From Pseudomonadota bacterium (GTDB lineage Bacteria > Pseudomonadota > Gammaproteobacteria > Burkholderiales > Thiobacillaceae), in assembly GCA_021836225.1 (NCBI GenBank), contig JAKBJA010000054.1:1-5916 (forward strand): a DNA stretch of 5,916 nt, written 5' to 3'. Made by a program: the position numbers and the translations under genes. The notes beneath the pieces are model-generated. The model was not told the origin of the DNA. It saw only the letters and a program-made list of their open reading frames with translations, and did no database searches. Position 1 is the stretch's first letter. Each line of letters opens with the position of its first letter. Positions 1 to 5,916 of the stretch are shown piece after piece.

Positions 1-1
1 C

Positions 2-250
2 GAACCCGCCGACGCCTGGCTCGAAATCGACCGCCTGCACGAGCAGAACATTCCCTACAACCTGATCTACAGCAAAAACTGCCTGCACCTCGTCGCCCGC
101 GTGCCCCAGGACAGCGACAAGCTGGCTACCCGATGCCGCGGCTATGGCTGGAGTGAAGTGGCCGGCGCGGTTACCTTGTTCAGCCGGGAAGTGTTTGAAG
201 GCATGGAGGCGGCGGGGTTTGAAGCAGAACTCGCGAGCTTCGCGCCTTGA
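2..250 (+). CDS. 3' end of an uncharacterised protein, possibly Ap4A phosphorylase/HIT-like
   Basis: An open frame runs from the window edge (codons start at base 2) to TGA at 248-250, giving the last 82 residues; the start lies outside the window. Codon third positions are strongly G/C, as in neighbouring genes, so it is coding. The visible part has a stretch reading PYNLIYSKNCLHLVARVPQ, then GYGWSEVAGAVTLFSREVFEGM and an acidic tail. The order YNL(I/L), hydrophobic strand, R/P, then a G-A-G-containing segment resembles the C-terminal region of ATP adenylyltransferase/Ap4A phosphorylase proteins of the HIT superfamily. This is recalled family resemblance only; the catalytic HIT motif is not in the visible fragment. 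Its stop lies 10 nt from the stop of the convergent hydrolase gene, with no recognisable terminator between. I am confident that it is a gene tail and unsure of the function. Confidence 0.72.
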   Translation, partial: EPADAWLEIDRLHEQNIPYNLIYSKNCLHLVARVPQDSDKLATRCRGYGWSEVAGAVTLFSREVFEGMEAAGFEAELASFAP

Positions 251-260
251 ACCAGGCGAT

Positions 261-1025
261 CTATATCTCGATCACCTGCCCCTGCATTAATGCCTCCACG
301 CCCCAGTCCGGCGCGGCGTTCCGCAATTCGTTCATGATCGACGACTCGTTGCCGGGCTTCAGATGGGTAATCCACACCTCGGGCTGCACGCTGAGATTCT
401 GCAATTCCGCCGCCAGCGAAGCAGGCCAGTGATGCTTGGAAGCGCGGGCGATTTCGACGAGTTCGTTTTCGAACGAGGTTTCGATGATGAGGTGGCGCAG
501 GTCGGGAATGGCGTTGAGAGCGGCTACAAAAGCATCACTGTGGGTGGTGTCGCCGCTGAACACCAGGCTGCCGGCCGAGGTGGCCAGATGAATGCCGCAC
601 GCCGGCACCACGTGATTGACCGGCAGCGGCCTGAAGGTGCGCCCCTTAAGCGTGAACGCTTCGCCGACGCCCAGGGGCTCGAAGCGCAGCCACGGGGCCT
701 CCGGGCTGGGAATCCTCCGGAAGTCCGGCCACAGGTGCCAGTTGAACAGATGCCCGGCCAACACGACGAGCACCTCGGGCAGCGCGTGTACCGTCACCGG
801 TGTGCTGCGCATATCGCCAACGCTGTCGAGCAGCAGCGGCAGGCCCAGTACGTGGTCGAGGTGGGCGTGGGTGATGAAGACGTGGTCGATCTTCACCAGG
901 GCTTCGAAGTCGAGTGTGGTGATGCCGCTGCCGGCATCGATCAGAACGTCGTCGTCGACCTTGAAGCAGGTGGTGTGGCGCCCGCTTCCGATGCCGCCGC
1001 TGCAACCGAGGATGGTAAGTTTCAT
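261..1025 (-). CDS. Metallo-beta-lactamase-fold hydrolase, probable class II 3',5'-cyclic nucleotide phosphodiesterase
   Basis: This 254-residue cytoplasmic protein has no signal peptide or membrane segment. It begins with a beta strand and G-C-S-G-G-I-G loop (residues 3-13) typical of the RNase Z/class II phosphodiesterase branch. The metal-binding motif is THAHLDHVLG, with H53, H55, D57 and H58. Further likely ligands are H138 (PVNHVVP), D159 (SGDTTHSD) and H221 (THLKPG), so the two-metal site looks complete. HAHLDHVLGL follows the class II cyclic nucleotide phosphodiesterase signature closely, although the following residues (PLLLDS) deviate. ETSFEN (182-187) and SKHHWP (196-201) also fit that family. 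The expected reaction is hydrolysis of cAMP to AMP. It starts 17 nt after the adenylate cyclase stop and is the last gene of the operon, which supports a role in lowering the cAMP made by its neighbour. ATG at 1025 is preceded only by an A-rich stretch, a weak ribosome site, consistent with translational coupling. A different phosphodiester or thioester substrate cannot be excluded. Confidence 0.86.
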   Translation of the reverse strand: MKLTILGCSGGIGSGRHTTCFKVDDDVLIDAGSGITTLDFEALVKIDHVFITHAHLDHVLGLPLLLDSVGDMRSTPVTVHALPEVLVVLAGHLFNWHLWPDFRRIPSPEAPWLRFEPLGVGEAFTLKGRTFRPLPVNHVVPACGIHLATSAGSLVFSGDTTHSDAFVAALNAIPDLRHLIIETSFENELVEIARASKHHWPASLAAELQNLSVQPEVWITHLKPGNESSIMNELRNAAPDWGVEALMQGQVIEI

Positions 1026-1042
1026 CGCCGTTTTTTTCGTGG

Positions 1043-3259
1043 TTATTTGGTTGTATAGACGAAAACGCCGTCCCAGTCTGCGGGAGGCGGCGATTCGCGA
1101 AAATGCGCGATGCGCTCAAGGTAGATATCGTACAACGCGCGCGGCGCACGGGTGTTGAGCGCACGCAGCGCGGCCTCGGCGGCGTCCCAGTCCTGTGCCT
1201 GGTAGCGGGCATAGGCCGCTTCGAAGTCGGCGGCGTTCTGGCGCACCGCATCGGCGAGGCTGTTTTTCGGTCCGAGCGGCTCGTAGATCGCCACCGGCGT
1301 TTCCTTGCCCTTGACCCGCACGTCGTCGATTTTCATGAAGGCGTGCAGCGGGTCGGCGTCGACCGTGGGCTGGGTGGCGAGGATGCCGACGGCGTACTGC
1401 TTGGTGATGCCTTCGAGGCGCGAACCGAGGTTCACCGCGTCGCCCATCACGGTGTAGGACATGCGGAATTCCGATCCCATGTTGCCGACGCTCATGCGCC
1501 CGGTGTTGACGCCGACACCGATCTTCACCTCCGGCCAGCCGCGCGCGGCGAACTCCCGGTTCAGTTGCGACAGCGCGGCCTGCATGTCGAGCGCGGTGGC
1601 GACGGCGCGGGTGGCGTGGTCGTTCAAATCCACTGGCGCGTTCCAGAACGCCATGATGGCGTCGCCGATGTACTTGTCGATGGTGCCCTGGTGCTGCTGG
1701 ATGATGCGCGTCATCGTCGACAGATAGGCGTTCAGCACTTCGGCGAGTTCGGTCGGCGGCAGCTTCTCGGAAAAATTGGTAAAGCCGCGAATGTCGGAGA
1801 ACAGCACGGTCATGTCGCGCGACTGCCCCTCCATCGTGTAGTGCGCCGGATCCTGGCTCATTTCGGCGGCCAGTTCGGGCGGCACATACTGGCCGAACAG
1901 CTTGGTGATCTGACGCTTGCTGCGCGTGGCGGCAAAAAAGCCGTAGGCGGTGTTGAGCGCATACAGACCGAACAGCGTCAGCATCGGCGCTGCCATCGGC
2001 ACCACCCAATAGCGCGACCAGGCTGCACCATAGGCTGCCAGCAGCAGCGCCAGCAGGACTATCGTGGCCGCCAGCCCGATGGTCGGCCCGAAACGCAGCA
2101 GCACAGCCGTCAGCAACGCGCCCAGCAGCAACACGGCCATCAGCCGCGCGTCGTCTGCCCACGGCGGCGTGGCGCGGGTGGTGCCGTCGAGCATGCCGGC
2201 GATCAGATGCGCGTGGATCTCCACCCCCGGAAAGGCATTGGAAAATGGCGTCACGCGCAGGTCGGCCAGCCCCGGCGCGGTCGATCCCAGCAGCACGATG
2301 CGGTTTTCCAGCTGTTCCATCGGTGCCTCGCCCGCCAGCACCTTGGCGGCTGAAATGTAGGGGAACGGCGAACCGGCCTGGTACGGCACATGCACGGTGC
2401 CATCCGCGCTGAGCGGGACGCGAATGCCTCCCACCTCCACCCACGGCGAAACATACTCACGCCCCAGCACGACCTGTTGATCGACGCCTGCAATGGCCGC
2501 ATCACCACCGAACGCCACCCGCAGCGTGGAGGCCGACAGCGCCAGGTAATAGCCTGCGCCATAGGGGCTGACCAGGTTCATCTGGCGTGCCGTGCCATCC
2601 TCATCGGCTCGCATGTTGAAAAAGCCTGCGCCTTGCGCCGCTTGCTGGAAAACAGTCAGATTCGCGCCATAGCCCGTGGGCGGTGGGGTACCGGGTTGCA
2701 GCGCACCAAACGCAGTGGCAGGCAGGGACGGCGGCGGCAAGGTGCCGGTTTTGGCGTCACCGTAGCCTTCTGGAATGAAGTAATAGCCCAGCGACAGCGG
2801 GCGCTCGGCGAGCACCCGCGCAAACCGGGCGTCGTAATCGAGACGTGGCGCGAGCTGTTCGAGTGCCGCCGAGAAATCGCGGCTGCCCGCCAGATCGCTC
2901 TGCGCAAGCCGTTTGAGGGTATCGAGACCCGAACTCGTGTCCGGTTCGGCAAACACCACGTCGAAGCCGACCGCCGCCACCCCGTAGCGGTCGAACAACT
3001 GCTCGACCAGCGTGCTCATGGTGTCGCGGCTCCACGGCCAGCGTCCGATACTTTTCAGGCTGGCCTCGTCGATGTCGAGGATGGCCACCCGGTCATCCAC
3101 CCCTGCCGCCGCGGTGCGCTTCAGCCAGGCGTCATACAGCCAGGCCTCGGCGCGCTGCATGGGGGCAATGTGAATCAAACCCGCAACATGCGCGGCAACC
3201 AGCAGGACAAACAGTGCAGACAGCCCTGCCTGCGCCAGCCTGGACGAAATGCGGCTCAC
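1043..3259 (-). CDS. CHASE2-domain membrane adenylate cyclase (class III)
   Basis: This is a 738-residue inner-membrane sensor enzyme predicted to make cAMP from ATP. Domains in order: an N-terminal membrane helix (about 12-32); a periplasmic CHASE2 sensor (about 33-365) with the typical RVAILDIDEASL and IGRWPWSRD stretches and the GVEIHAHLIAGML end; three membrane helices (about 371-442); a conserved linker with FGQYVPPEL (455-463); the catalytic domain (about 480-665); and an alanine-rich helical tail (about 668-720) that may be TPR-like. Catalytic residues look intact: metal-binding D489 (FSDIRGF) and D533 (KYIGDAIM), base-recognising K529 and T603 (SYTVMGD), and transition-state N610 and R614 (VNLGSRLE). 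The Lys/Thr pair fits class IIIb adenylate rather than guanylate cyclases. The start is GTG, read from a 4-nt GTGA overlap with the protease stop, indicating coupled translation; the first in-frame residues lead straight into the membrane helix. The CHASE2 ligand is unknown. Confidence 0.95.
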   Translation of the reverse strand: MSRISSRLAQAGLSALFVLLVAAHVAGLIHIAPMQRAEAWLYDAWLKRTAAAGVDDRVAILDIDEASLKSIGRWPWSRDTMSTLVEQLFDRYGVAAVGFDVVFAEPDTSSGLDTLKRLAQSDLAGSRDFSAALEQLAPRLDYDARFARVLAERPLSLGYYFIPEGYGDAKTGTLPPPSLPATAFGALQPGTPPPTGYGANLTVFQQAAQGAGFFNMRADEDGTARQMNLVSPYGAGYYLALSASTLRVAFGGDAAIAGVDQQVVLGREYVSPWVEVGGIRVPLSADGTVHVPYQAGSPFPYISAAKVLAGEAPMEQLENRIVLLGSTAPGLADLRVTPFSNAFPGVEIHAHLIAGMLDGTTRATPPWADDARLMAVLLLGALLTAVLLRFGPTIGLAATIVLLALLLAAYGAAWSRYWVVPMAAPMLTLFGLYALNTAYGFFAATRSKRQITKLFGQYVPPELAAEMSQDPAHYTMEGQSRDMTVLFSDIRGFTNFSEKLPPTELAEVLNAYLSTMTRIIQQHQGTIDKYIGDAIMAFWNAPVDLNDHATRAVATALDMQAALSQLNREFAARGWPEVKIGVGVNTGRMSVGNMGSEFRMSYTVMGDAVNLGSRLEGITKQYAVGILATQPTVDADPLHAFMKIDDVRVKGKETPVAIYEPLGPKNSLADAVRQNAADFEAAYARYQAQDWDAAEAALRALNTRAPRALYDIYLERIAHFRESPPPADWDGVFVYTTK

Positions 3260-4185
3260 CGGATGCGGTAGAAACGACTGGTCAGCTCCTTGCCGCTTAA
3301 GGCATCGAGGTGACCATCCACCGCCTCGCCCAGCGCAGCCAGGCGGTCAGCCGAATGTGGATGGGTTTTGTAGAGCAGGCTGGTACGGCTGTCCTTGGCA
3401 GGCAGGGCCGCCATGTCCTGCAACACGCCGGGCAGCCCCCAGGGTTCGTATCCGGCGCGCGCGGCATACACGATGCCGATGCGGTCGGCCTCGAATTCGG
3501 CGTTCTTGTCGAGTCCGCGCGCCATGATTTCGGCGCCGTTGCCGATCAGGTTCTGCACCGCCGGATCGCTGCCCTTTGCCTTGCTGCCCGCGGCCTGCCC
3601 CAGCGCACCGATAAGGCTGGACTGCTTGAGCAGCTTGAGATGATGCTTCTGGCTGACATGGGCGATTTCATGACCCAGCACACCCGCCAGTTCGGCCTCG
3701 TTGTTGAGCCGGCGATACAGGCCCTTGGTCACGAAGATATAGCCCCCCGGTGCGGCAAAGGCGTTGATGTCCTCGGTATCGAGCACGCCGAAATGCCAGG
3801 TGACGTCCTTGCGCCCGCTTTGCAGTGCGACCCAGTTGCCGACCAGATTGACATAGTTCTGCAGCTTGTCATCGCGCACCAGCGGCACCGCGCCCATCAG
3901 GTCGCCGGCGATCTGTTTGCCGATGCGGTTCTCCTCTTCGAGGCTGTAATCGCCGAACAGCGCGAACCCCAGTTGCCGGGCATCAATTTTCTGTTTTTCC
4001 TGAGGGGGCGTCGCAGCGGCGTTTTGTGTCGTTGCGGGTGCTTGTGCAGGTGCCGGTTGTGTTTTCTTGTCCTTGTTCAACTCCTGATTGATGCGTTCCT
4101 CGAGCAATTTACCGAAGTCGAGTCCGGCTGCCACCCCGCTGAACGCCAGCAGCAAGAGGGCCAGTACCATCCGTTTGGTTTTCAT
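3256..4185 (-). CDS. Periplasmic M48-family zinc metalloprotease, BepA-like
   Basis: This 309-residue secreted protein has a signal peptide (MKTKR, a hydrophobic core at about 6-19, and likely cleavage after VAA at residue 20). There is no cysteine at the cleavage site, so it is not a lipoprotein. A Pro/Ala/Thr/Gln-rich linker (about 42-64) precedes the catalytic domain, which starts near FGDYSLEEENRIGKQIA (77-93). The zinc site is HEIAH, with H172, catalytic E173 and H176; the third ligand is probably E230 in the NAEFEADRIG stretch. NAFAAPGGYIFVTKGL (141-156) and KTHPHSADRL (273-282) are hallmarks of the M48 branch containing BepA and LoiP, which degrade or assist misfolded outer-membrane proteins. 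It lacks the C-terminal TPR domain of BepA. It begins at a TGATG stop/start shared with the SH3 gene and ends overlapping the cyclase start, so it is the middle of a coupled operon. The substrate is unknown; envelope quality control is inferred from the family. Confidence 0.93.
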   Translation of the reverse strand: MKTKRMVLALLLLAFSGVAAGLDFGKLLEERINQELNKDKKTQPAPAQAPATTQNAAATPPQEKQKIDARQLGFALFGDYSLEEENRIGKQIAGDLMGAVPLVRDDKLQNYVNLVGNWVALQSGRKDVTWHFGVLDTEDINAFAAPGGYIFVTKGLYRRLNNEAELAGVLGHEIAHVSQKHHLKLLKQSSLIGALGQAAGSKAKGSDPAVQNLIGNGAEIMARGLDKNAEFEADRIGIVYAARAGYEPWGLPGVLQDMAALPAKDSRTSLLYKTHPHSADRLAALGEAVDGHLDALSGKELTSRFYRIR

Positions 4186-4715
4186 CAGTTGTTCTCCCAG
4201 GGCGAGGATGATTGTGCGGCCTTTGGCTCGGGCAAGGCCTGTACCTTGACTGCTGCAAGACCGGCCTGACTGGCAAAATTTCTGGCCTGGGTGGCCGATA
4301 CACTCATGGCGTCCAGCCGCGCCACTTCGTCGGCATTGAATGTGGCCTTCTTCAAGTCTTCCTCATTCAGGCCGCGCAGACCTGCCACGGCCACCACACG
4401 ACTGGGATCGGACTTGGTGGTAGCGGCGCCCACCACATCGCCCACCCCGACACCGCCTGCCCCGCCTGCCCCCGCACGCACTGAGAGCAGCCGGATCCAG
4501 CCGGTGGTCTTGCCTGAGGTCACGCGCAGCCAGCCACCCTGCTTGGCGAGGATGTTGACGCTGGCCCCTTTGGCCACTGCTCCTGCCACCTTGGCGCTTG
4601 CGCTGGGCTGGCTGTAGAGCTTTTCATTGCGCAATACCGTGCCGGGGGCAGCCCAGGCTGTCGCGGATGCGGTACACAACAGCAGCATGGCCGCCGGAAT
4701 CAGGGATGGTTTCAT
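4185..4715 (-). CDS. Secreted bacterial SH3-domain protein
   Basis: This 176-residue protein has a signal peptide (MKPS, hydrophobic core, likely cleavage after AWA at residue 22). Residues 26-80 form a bacterial SH3 (SH3_3-like) domain: VLRNEKLYSQPSASAKV, then GASVNILAKQGGWLRV and the closing TTGWIRLLSV strand. Such domains usually bind peptidoglycan or other envelope ligands. A Gly/Ala/Val-rich linker (81-98) leads to a charged segment, RGLNEEDLKKATFNADEVARLDAM (114-137), and a C-terminal helix of unknown role. I chose the ATG at 4715 because it starts the signal peptide and follows a good ribosome site; the frame stays open further upstream, but that part runs antisense through the permease gene and looks non-coding. 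The stop overlaps the protease start by one base (TGATG). As first gene of the operon it may act as an envelope-facing partner of the protease or the CHASE2 sensor, which is inference. Confidence 0.9.
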   Translation of the reverse strand: MKPSLIPAAMLLLCTASATAWAAPGTVLRNEKLYSQPSASAKVAGAVAKGASVNILAKQGGWLRVTSGKTTGWIRLLSVRAGAGGAGGVGVGDVVGAATTKSDPSRVVAVAGLRGLNEEDLKKATFNADEVARLDAMSVSATQARNFASQAGLAAVKVQALPEPKAAQSSSPWENN

Positions 4716-4724
4716 TGTGTGTCT

Positions 4725-4731
4725 TCTCCTT
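4725..4731 (-). promoter_or_regulatory. Ribosome binding site of the SH3-domain gene
   Basis: Read on the minus strand the sequence is AAGGAGA, ending 9 nt before the ATG at 4715. It is the strongest Shine-Dalgarno match in the operon and decides the start against the longer upstream open frame. The downstream genes lack an equally good site, as expected if they depend on translational coupling. Confidence 0.75.
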
Positions 4732-4742
4732 CTCGCTGCAAA

Positions 4743-4771
4743 ACTGTATGGCCTGTCATTCAATGGCGCAA
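4743..4771 (-). promoter_or_regulatory. Candidate sigma-70-type promoter for the four-gene operon
   Basis: On the minus strand, TTGCGC (4766-4771) and TACAGT (4743-4748) are separated by 17 nt. They match the -35 consensus at 3 of 6 and the -10 consensus at 4 of 6 positions. The site sits in the only intergenic region upstream of the operon, so a promoter is expected here, but the match is weak and could be chance. No convincing promoter was seen for the divergent permease gene in the same 84 nt. Confidence 0.25.
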
Positions 4772-4799
4772 GCACCATCGAAGGCGTTAAGATGCCGCG

Positions 4800-5594
4800 A
4801 TGAATTTTCTCGCGTCTTCCATCGAATCGCTCGGCACCAAGGTTGTCGGGTGGTTCACCGTCGCTTACGGCATGTTGGCCTTTCTGGCCCAAGCCGGCTT
4901 GCTGCTGCTGGATCGCACCACCTGGAACCGCGCCACCTTCGACGTGGTGATCAAGCAGATCTACTTTACCGCCGTGCAGATTCTGCATGTGTTTCTGGGC
5001 TACACGCTGGTTATTTCCTGGCTCATCATCACCATCATCCTGTCTACCGCACGTGATTTCGGTCTCACCGAATTCGCCAGCGAAATGACCATCCGCGTGC
5101 TGGTACTCGAACTGCTGCCTTTCCTCACCGCGCTCTTTATCGCCTTGCGTTCCGGCAGCGCCATCAACACTGAAGTCGCGCTGATGCAGGTCAACAACGA
5201 GTTGGATGCGCTGGCACACTGCAAGGTTCCACCGATGCAGTTCGAGTTTCTGCCACGGCTGATCGGTGGCGTGATCTCGGTGGTCACCCTCGCCGGCCTG
5301 GCAGGCCTGCTCGCCATGCTGATGGGCTACCTTGCCATTTACGGCATCAACACGGCGGGCTTTGAGCCGTACACCCAGACCATTGCAAAAATCTTCGACT
5401 TCCAGATCATGGCCGGGCTCATTGCCAAATGCGCGCTGTTCGGGCTGGCAGTCACCCTGATCCCGGTCACCGCCGGGCTCGAAACACCGAAAAAGCTCTT
5501 CATGGTCCCGGTCTCCGTGCTGCGCGGCATGATGCGGGTGTTCTTCGCGATTGTGGCCATCGAGGTGGTGTCATTAGCGCTCAAATACATCTGA
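4800..5594 (+). CDS. MlaE-family ABC transporter permease, divergent
   Basis: This 264-residue inner-membrane protein has the usual MlaE length. Hydrophobic segments lie at about 17-37, 56-83, 101-116, 154-183, 203-222 and 245-262. The family core is clear at 104-138: E104, LLPFLTAL, then ALRSGSAINTEV, M129 and NNELDAL, matching the E-x-x-P-x-x-x-x-L / A-x-R-x-G-x-x-x-x-x-E pattern of MlaE (YrbE) permeases. MlaE works with the ATPase MlaF and MCE proteins to move phospholipids between the membranes. The C-terminal part is unusual: where MlaE proteins normally carry a conserved G-V-G-x-x-x-T-x-A-V stretch, this one reads GLETPKKLFMVPVSVLRGMM (226-245). The ATG at 4800 has only a weak ribosome site (AAGGCG at 4781-4786, 13 nt away). 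The next gene follows closely and seems to encode an ATPase-like partner. Family assignment is firm; the substrate is unknown. Confidence 0.88.
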   Translation: MNFLASSIESLGTKVVGWFTVAYGMLAFLAQAGLLLLDRTTWNRATFDVVIKQIYFTAVQILHVFLGYTLVISWLIITIILSTARDFGLTEFASEMTIRVLVLELLPFLTALFIALRSGSAINTEVALMQVNNELDALAHCKVPPMQFEFLPRLIGGVISVVTLAGLAGLLAMLMGYLAIYGINTAGFEPYTQTIAKIFDFQIMAGLIAKCALFGLAVTLIPVTAGLETPKKLFMVPVSVLRGMMRVFFAIVAIEVVSLALKYI

Positions 5595-5620
5595 CCCTGT
5601 TCGATAACCGCGTCGCACTG

Positions 5621-5916
5621 ATGACAGCGGTCGCCGACCTCAACGATGGCGTGGCGCGCGTTGCGCTCGATCTGCCGCTGCGGGCAAACCTGTCGGCGCT
5701 CGACAACATCGCGCTGATTCCTCTGTATCAGCGCCATTACGGCGCCGCCGAATCGGTCCAGCAGGCGCAGGCCATGCTGGACCAGATGAGGCATGCCGAG
5801 ATTGCCCTGTTGCGCGACCCCGACATGACGCCGGCCCAGCGCTTCGTGACCAAGCTGGCGCGCGCGCTCATCCTCAAGCGTCCCCGCCTGGTCATCGACC
5901 GCCCCGGCGCCATGCT
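5621..5916 (+). CDS. Degenerate ABC ATPase-like protein, 3' truncated by window edge
   Basis: The frame is open from upstream of the permease stop to the window end. From ATG 5621 there are 98 residues. PLRANLSALDNIAL (19-32) resembles the segment near the Q-loop of MlaF-type ATPases. TPAQRFVTKLARALILKRPRLVID (70-93) aligns with the signature helix through Walker B. The signature LSGGQ is replaced by MTPAQ (69-73), and Walker B keeps D93 but has R94 where the catalytic Glu belongs. No G-x-x-x-x-G-K-S/T Walker A occurs before the Q-loop-like region, and the bases upstream encode the permease, so it cannot lie there. The protein is therefore probably not an active ATPase. The true start may be earlier: third-position G/C bias continues back to CTG 5591 (a CTGA overlap with the permease stop), and ATT 5573 is preceded by GAGGTGG at 5562-5568. 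I list the first conventional ATG. The position directly after an MlaE permease supports a transporter role. Confidence 0.68.
   Translation, partial: MTAVADLNDGVARVALDLPLRANLSALDNIALIPLYQRHYGAAESVQQAQAMLDQMRHAEIALLRDPDMTPAQRFVTKLARALILKRPRLVIDRPGAM

Noticed and set aside
232..244. Short inverted repeat CGCGA-GCT-TCGCG at the end of the first gene, considered as a terminator for the convergent genes.
   Set aside because: The stem is only 5 bp, the loop is 3 nt and neither strand has a following T-tract; it lies inside coding sequence.
1103..2353. Long plus-strand open frame of 416 codons opposite the cyclase gene.
   Set aside because: It is antisense to a well-supported gene, its translation is rich in Arg, His, Gln and Gly with no recognisable motif, and it is the usual shadow of a GC-rich gene.
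3310..4269. Plus-strand open frame of 319 codons opposite the protease gene.
   Set aside because: It mirrors the protease codon bias, has no family motif, and the opposite strand carries a complete HEIAH metalloprotease.
4792..4803. Three-codon reading frame (ATG CCG CGA TGA) overlapping the permease start, considered as a leader peptide.
   Set aside because: It is too short to distinguish from chance and has no supporting ribosome site or attenuator structure.
4716..5219. Upstream extension of the SH3 gene frame, giving a 344-residue product.
   Set aside because: The extension is antisense to the permease gene, lacks a ribosome site and would bury the signal peptide; the start at 4715 has both a signal peptide and AAGGAGA.

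Overview
The window is a GC-rich chromosomal segment (a little over 60% GC by eye) with strong G/C bias at third codon positions and genes packed almost without gaps. The gene families (class III adenylate cyclase with a CHASE2 sensor, periplasmic BepA-like M48 protease, MlaE-type permease) and the codon style suggest a Gram-negative proteobacterium, most likely a betaproteobacterium. The taxon is an inference and was not tested by any search. No rRNA, tRNA, CRISPR array, insertion sequence or phage gene was seen.

Layout. Bases 2-250 (+) hold the 3' end of a gene with weak resemblance to the C-terminal region of Ap4A phosphorylase/HIT-like proteins. It converges, with a 10-nt gap, on a four-gene minus-strand cluster that covers most of the window. 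In transcription order the cluster is: a secreted SH3-domain protein (4715-4185), a periplasmic M48 metalloprotease (4185-3256), a membrane CHASE2-adenylate cyclase (3259-1043), and a metallo-beta-lactamase-fold hydrolase resembling class II cyclic nucleotide phosphodiesterases (1025-261). The junctions are a TGATG stop/start, a 4-nt GTGA overlap and a 17-nt gap, so the four are almost certainly one translationally coupled operon. An 84-nt divergent intergenic region (4716-4799) separates it from a plus-strand ABC transporter locus: an MlaE-family permease (4800-5594), then a gene truncated by the window edge (about 5621 onward) that looks like an ABC ATPase without a Walker A motif and with the catalytic Glu replaced by Arg.

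How the genes may work together. The operon looks like a self-contained envelope-to-cAMP circuit. The SH3 protein and protease lie outside the inner membrane, CHASE2 reads a periplasmic signal, the cytoplasmic cyclase makes cAMP, and the last gene could degrade it. This is inference from domain content and gene order. The transporter locus belongs to the family that moves lipids across the envelope (Mla/MCE systems), but both visible components are diverged from the canonical motifs. The best candidates for something undescribed are the predicted make-and-break cAMP operon linked to envelope proteins, and the MlaE permease paired with an apparently dead ATPase.
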